Below are positions 31,598-34,615 of a DNA stretch of 34,615 nucleotides, piece by piece. A program made the translations under genes and the position numbers. This DNA comes from Candidatus Binataceae bacterium (GTDB lineage Bacteria; Desulfobacterota; Binatia; Binatales; Binataceae). The stretch spans positions 1-34,615 of the forward strand of contig JAMXLL010000150.1 in NCBI GenBank assembly GCA_024281015.1, read 5' to 3'. The notes under the pieces are model-generated. The model was not told the origin of the DNA and made no database searches. It worked only from the letters and a program-made list of their open reading frames with translations. How positions within the stretch are numbered: position 1 is the first letter of the stretch; each line of letters starts with the position of its first letter.

Positions 31598-32857
31598 ATG
31601 AATCAGATTCACACCGAACGGGAGCAGCGGTTCATCGACTTGGCCGCAGTGCTTGCCGACGATTTTACCAAGCGCGCCGCGCAGCACGATGAGGAAGAGT
31701 CGTTCCCATTCGAAAACTACGAGAAGATGCGGGAGTCCGGCTATACCAACCTGATCATTCCAGAAGAATTCGACGGGCTTGGGGCAAGCCTGCTCGAGCG
31801 GATTAAGGCGCAGGAACGTCTCGCTCATGGCGATGGAGCGACCGCCCTGGCCATCAACATGCATTTTAATGTGCTTGGGCTTTTGGTCGATCTCTACCAG
31901 AGGGATGGCCGCCGCCGCGCCAGGCCGCCGCGTGAGGAGCGGTCGCGCCGCGATGAGTTGCCTAGGGTGGTGGTCGAAACCTCGAACATAAGTGAAAAGT
32001 TGGCAAGGATCGGGCGCGAACGGTTGATTTGCGGGGGCTCGGGCTCTGAACCCGACAACGCTGTAATCAATCTGCGACCTCGTACTGAGGCAAGGCGAGT
32101 CGAAGGTGGGTTTCTGATAAACGGCCGGAAAATCTTTGGCACGCAAAGTATCCGGGTGGACTATTTTTTCTTCGAGGCAACCTGGCCTGACGCCCCCGAG
32201 CGACCGACCATCATCACCGTTTTTGTGGAGCCCAAAAACACCCCTGGCCTCATCTTCAAGGACGACTGGCACACAATGGGTATGCGCTCAACGGCTTCGT
32301 GCGGCTCGGAGCTAAAAGATGCGTTCGTCCCTGATTCAGCGGTTATTCTGCGCCGTGCCGTGTCCAACAGCGCGATGGTGACACGGGTCTTCGCTAAGGC
32401 GCCGTTTTCAATTGGAGCGCCATACATTGGTATCGCCGCGGCGGCGCGGGACTTCGTGGTCGATTTTATGCGCGACCGTCCACGATATCCGCTGAAAAAA
32501 CCCATGAGCCATCTGCCGGCCGTCTTTAACAAGGTGGGCGAGATGGACGTTCTCTTGGAGGGCGCGCGGGCTGCAATGTGGAAGGCCGCAGCGGAAATGG
32601 AGCACGACGAGCCGGTGAGCTGGTCTCGCAAGGCTATTGCTGCCTGTCTGATCGCGCGGGAAAACTCGGTCCGGGTGGTTGATCTGGCGTTGCGGGCAGT
32701 GGGGGGTTCCTCGTATTTCAAACGGCTCCCGCTGGAGCGTTTGTTCCGAGATGTTCGCGCCGGCCTGTACCATCCCTTTGATAGCGACGAGAGTATTGAA
32801 TTTCTGGGCCGAAGCGCGTTTGGTCTGCCGATGGGCGATCCGGACGATTACATCTGA
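31598..32857 (+). CDS. Acyl-CoA dehydrogenase-family flavoprotein
   Basis: This 419-residue member of the acyl-CoA dehydrogenase superfamily has all three domains: an N-terminal helical domain (IIPEEFDGLGA), a middle beta domain (SEPDNAVINLRPRT and GGFLINGRKIFGTQS, which contact FAD) and a C-terminal helical bundle (ALRAVGGSSYFKRLPLERLFRDVRAG). The C-terminal string ends HPFDSDESIEF, without a classical catalytic-glutamate loop, so it may be nearer to the flavin monooxygenase-like branch. An arginine-rich stretch at about residues 104-124 is unusual and could mark a short pair of compensating frameshifts. GGAGG lies 8 bases before the ATG. A cupin gene follows 40 bases later and probably shares its transcript. 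Confidence 0.88.
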   Translation: MNQIHTEREQRFIDLAAVLADDFTKRAAQHDEEESFPFENYEKMRESGYTNLIIPEEFDGLGASLLERIKAQERLAHGDGATALAINMHFNVLGLLVDLYQRDGRRRARPPREERSRRDELPRVVVETSNISEKLARIGRERLICGGSGSEPDNAVINLRPRTEARRVEGGFLINGRKIFGTQSIRVDYFFFEATWPDAPERPTIITVFVEPKNTPGLIFKDDWHTMGMRSTASCGSELKDAFVPDSAVILRRAVSNSAMVTRVFAKAPFSIGAPYIGIAAAARDFVVDFMRDRPRYPLKKPMSHLPAVFNKVGEMDVLLEGARAAMWKAAAEMEHDEPVSWSRKAIAACLIARENSVRVVDLALRAVGGSSYFKRLPLERLFRDVRAGLYHPFDSDESIEFLGRSAFGLPMGDPDDYI

Positions 32858-32897
32858 ATCAAGTAGCACAACACTTGGTGTTTGCGGAGGATTGAGT

Positions 32898-33392
32898 ATG
32901 GCAAGCGTCAAGACGCGTTTCGGCTCGCTGGCAGGTTACGAGAAGGGTGGCGTCGAGGTGATCAATGACGATCCACGCAACTATGCCTTCTCTAATATCT
33001 TTGAAGTAGCATCCCATGCCGAGCCATGGGAAAAGGTCGCTGTCGCCAAAAACATTAAATACGTGTTGGAAGCGATTCGCGCCGAAGGAACCTCTCCCTG
33101 GTACGCCGCATCCCATGATGAATCGGCAATTGTGATGGACGGTGAGATCGAAATCCGCCTGGTCAAACCGCATACACCAATTGTGGCTGAGACCCACGAG
33201 GGTACGACGATGCTCGAGGGCACTCCCAAGGGGCGCACGATGGGACAGATAACCGCGCGCCGCGGGCACATGGCATTACTGCCCAAGGGCGCCGCTTACC
33301 AGTTCACCGCGGCGCGGCCGGGCGTAATACTGCTGCAGACGGTGAAGGGCGACCTCACAGTCGAGCGCTGGAAGGATATCTGCCAAAAATAA
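32898..33392 (+). CDS. Single-domain cupin protein, possibly a dioxygenase-type partner
   Basis: The protein has 164 residues. A cupin beta-barrel is indicated by GTSPWYAASHDESAIVMDGEIEIRL (motif 1, with His and Glu as possible metal ligands) and by ARRGHMALLPKGAAYQF (motif 2, with His). From memory, similar proteins in other genomes are sometimes labelled hydroxyquinol 1,2-dioxygenase, but they are not the classical enzyme fold and I do not rely on that name. GGAGG lies 7 bases upstream of the ATG. It stands 40 bases after the acyl-CoA dehydrogenase-family gene, so the two may act on the same small molecule. Confidence 0.8.
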   Translation: MASVKTRFGSLAGYEKGGVEVINDDPRNYAFSNIFEVASHAEPWEKVAVAKNIKYVLEAIRAEGTSPWYAASHDESAIVMDGEIEIRLVKPHTPIVAETHEGTTMLEGTPKGRTMGQITARRGHMALLPKGAAYQFTAARPGVILLQTVKGDLTVERWKDICQK

Positions 33393-33512
33393 CCTGCGAG
33401 CACCTTTTTTGAGAAGCTGATTGCCAGGATTGCGCCACTGTCGCTTTGCAAGCAATAACTAAGGAAAATCTGAGCGGATACCCAGGAAAGAAACATGCCT
33501 GCTTGATTACTC

Positions 33513-33539
33513 TTGTCAGGCTGACTCGTCTGCTAAAAT
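33513..33539 (+). promoter_or_regulatory. Extended -10 promoter for uvrB
   Basis: TTGTCA (33513-33518) is followed after 15 bases by TAAAAT (33534-33539). A TG one base upstream of the latter makes an extended -10 element. The spacer is shorter than the 17-base optimum, which the extended element can offset. Transcription would start near 33546, only a few bases before the uvrB ATG at 33550. That would leave a very short or absent leader. No clear LexA box was seen. Confidence 0.45.
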
Positions 33540-33549
33540 AGGCGTTCTC

Positions 33550-34615
33550 ATGTTGTCATTGGCGCGCGGTAAGGAAGGGGCTTTCAAACTCGTCGCTGGG
33601 TATCAGCCTCAAGGCGATCAACCGGCCGCGATTGAGTCGCTGAGCCGGAATTTGCGCGACAATATCAATCACCAGGTACTGCTTGGTGTGACCGGCTCGG
33701 GCAAGACCTTCACGATGGCGAACGTGGTCGCCAACGTGAATCTACCGACGCTTGTAATCGCGCCCAATAAAACGCTGGCGGCGCAGCTCTACAATGAATT
33801 CAAGAGTCTGTTTCCGGAAAACGCGGTCCGTTACTTTGTTTCCTACTACGATTACTATCAGCCTGAGGCCTACGTTCCTTCGACCGATCTCTATATTGAA
33901 AAAGACGCCAGCATCAACGATGAAATCGATAAACTGCGCCACTCCGCAACGAAGGCCCTGCTCGAACGAAACGACGTACTGATTGTTGCATCCGTCTCCT
34001 GCATCTATGGCCTTGGTGAGCCAGAAGTCTATTTCGAGATGCTGGTATTTCTTGAAGAAAAGCAGACTATCGAACGTGACCGCGTTTTGCGCAAACTGGT
34101 TGATATCCAATACCAGCGCAACGACTACGACTTTCATCGAGGCACTTTCCGTGTGCGCGGCGATACCGTCGAGGTCTTTCCCGCATACGAAGAAAGCCGG
34201 GCAGTGCGCATTGAATTCTTCGGCGATGAGGTCGAAGGATTGTTCGAAATAGATCCGTTGCGCGGCAAAGTTGTACGCAAGCTGCAGGCGGTCGCTATCT
34301 ACCCGGCGTCGCATTATGTAACCACCTCGGATCGAATGGAGACCGCGGTGCGCAACATCCGGGCAGAGCTGAGAGAGAGGCTTGATTTTTTCCGCCGCGA
34401 GAATCGCCTGCTCGAAGCGCAACGGCTCGAACAACGCACGCTTTACGACCTCGAATTGCTTGCTGAAATGGGCTTCTGCCCCGGCATCGAGAACTATTCA
34501 CGCCATCTGACCGGGCGGTCCCCAGGACAGGCACCGCCTACCTTGTTGGACTATTTTCCTAAGGACTATTTGTGCCTGATTGACGAGAGCCACGTTACGA
34601 TCCCCCAGATCGGCG
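33550..34615 (+). CDS. uvrB: Excinuclease ABC subunit B, N-terminal part (runs off the window)
   Basis: The first 355 codons of uvrB are present, without a stop at the right edge. They begin with [20 protein letters not shown], the standard start of the protein after about 11 leading residues. Walker A is GVTGSGKT. The beta-hairpin region [15 protein letters not shown], which inserts between DNA strands, follows, then domain 2 ([15 protein letters not shown]), the NYSRHLTGR region and the helicase motif [15 protein letters not shown]. UvrB verifies DNA damage after loading by UvrA and recruits UvrC in nucleotide excision repair. No other ATG is near, and no ribosome site precedes this one, in line with the near-leaderless promoter placement. 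Confidence 0.97.
   Translation, partial: MLSLARGKEGAFKLVAGYQPQGDQPAAIESLSRNLRDNINHQVLLGVTGSGKTFTMANVVANVNLPTLVIAPNKTLAAQLYNEFKSLFPENAVRYFVSYYDYYQPEAYVPSTDLYIEKDASINDEIDKLRHSATKALLERNDVLIVASVSCIYGLGEPEVYFEMLVFLEEKQTIERDRVLRKLVDIQYQRNDYDFHRGTFRVRGDTVEVFPAYEESRAVRIEFFGDEVEGLFEIDPLRGKVVRKLQAVAIYPASHYVTTSDRMETAVRNIRAELRERLDFFRRENRLLEAQRLEQRTLYDLELLAEMGFCPGIENYSRHLTGRSPGQAPPTLLDYFPKDYLCLIDESHVTIPQIG

Noticed and set aside
31571-32272. 233-codon minus-strand frame
   Set aside because: It is antisense to the acyl-CoA dehydrogenase-family gene, which shows clear FAD-domain motifs and a strong ribosome site.
33393-33549. LexA/SOS box upstream of uvrB
   Set aside because: No palindrome resembling known LexA sites was found in this gap.
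33742-34434. 230-codon minus-strand frame
   Set aside because: It is antisense to highly conserved uvrB sequence, which must be the coding strand.

Overview
The window comes from a Gram-negative bacterium with moderately high GC. Lipid A synthesis (LpxC), an LPS-core-type glycosyltransferase, an NtrY-like kinase and a bifunctional SpoT/Rsh enzyme point to a proteobacterial or deltaproteobacterial-like lineage. Two acyl-CoA dehydrogenase-family genes, an amidohydrolase and several small hydrolases would fit the uncultured Binatia/Desulfobacterota-type groups. That placement is inference from gene content only. No rRNA, tRNA, CRISPR array, prophage or insertion sequence was seen.

Left part (1-10831): a partial acyl-CoA dehydrogenase runs off the left edge on the minus strand. 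A 500-base gene-free stretch and an HSL-type esterase follow. Next is a tightly overlapping trio: Mrp/NBP35 ATPase, PolB-like 3'-5' exonuclease and family 2 glycosyltransferase. A pair of half-size ABC exporters with complementary ATP sites comes next, then an overlapping lipoprotein aminopeptidase, a small alpha/beta hydrolase and a Mut7-C/zinc-ribbon protein.

Central part (10923-26046): about 15 kb are entirely on the minus strand. In transcription order the genes are valS, nadC, birA, an EF-G-like GTPase, a DUF2905 membrane protein, an NtrY-like sensor kinase, a receiver-LpxC fusion, a pteridine-reductase-like SDR, a QueC-like enzyme, gmk and rsh. Most gaps are short and several genes overlap, so one or a few long operons are likely. 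The block combines translation (valS, EF-G-like), cofactors (nadC, birA, the pterin-type SDR, QueC-like), guanine nucleotide and alarmone metabolism (gmk, rsh) and envelope control (kinase, LpxC).

The most striking object is the gene at 15474-16736. An NtrX-type phosphoreceiver domain with intact phosphorylation residues is fused in frame to a complete LpxC, the enzyme of the committed step of lipid A synthesis. It lies directly downstream of an NtrY-like membrane histidine kinase, where the NtrX transcription factor would normally be encoded. The arrangement suggests phosphorelay control of lipid A synthesis at the enzyme itself, without a DNA-binding output.

Right part (26047-34615): a divergent spacer carries a strong 12-bp hairpin. 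A SAM methyltransferase and a metal-dependent amidohydrolase follow, the latter separated from the converging rmuC by a terminator-like hairpin. Then come an ArsA/GET3-like ATPase, an acyl-CoA dehydrogenase-family enzyme paired with a cupin, and the first 355 codons of uvrB, which runs off the right edge.
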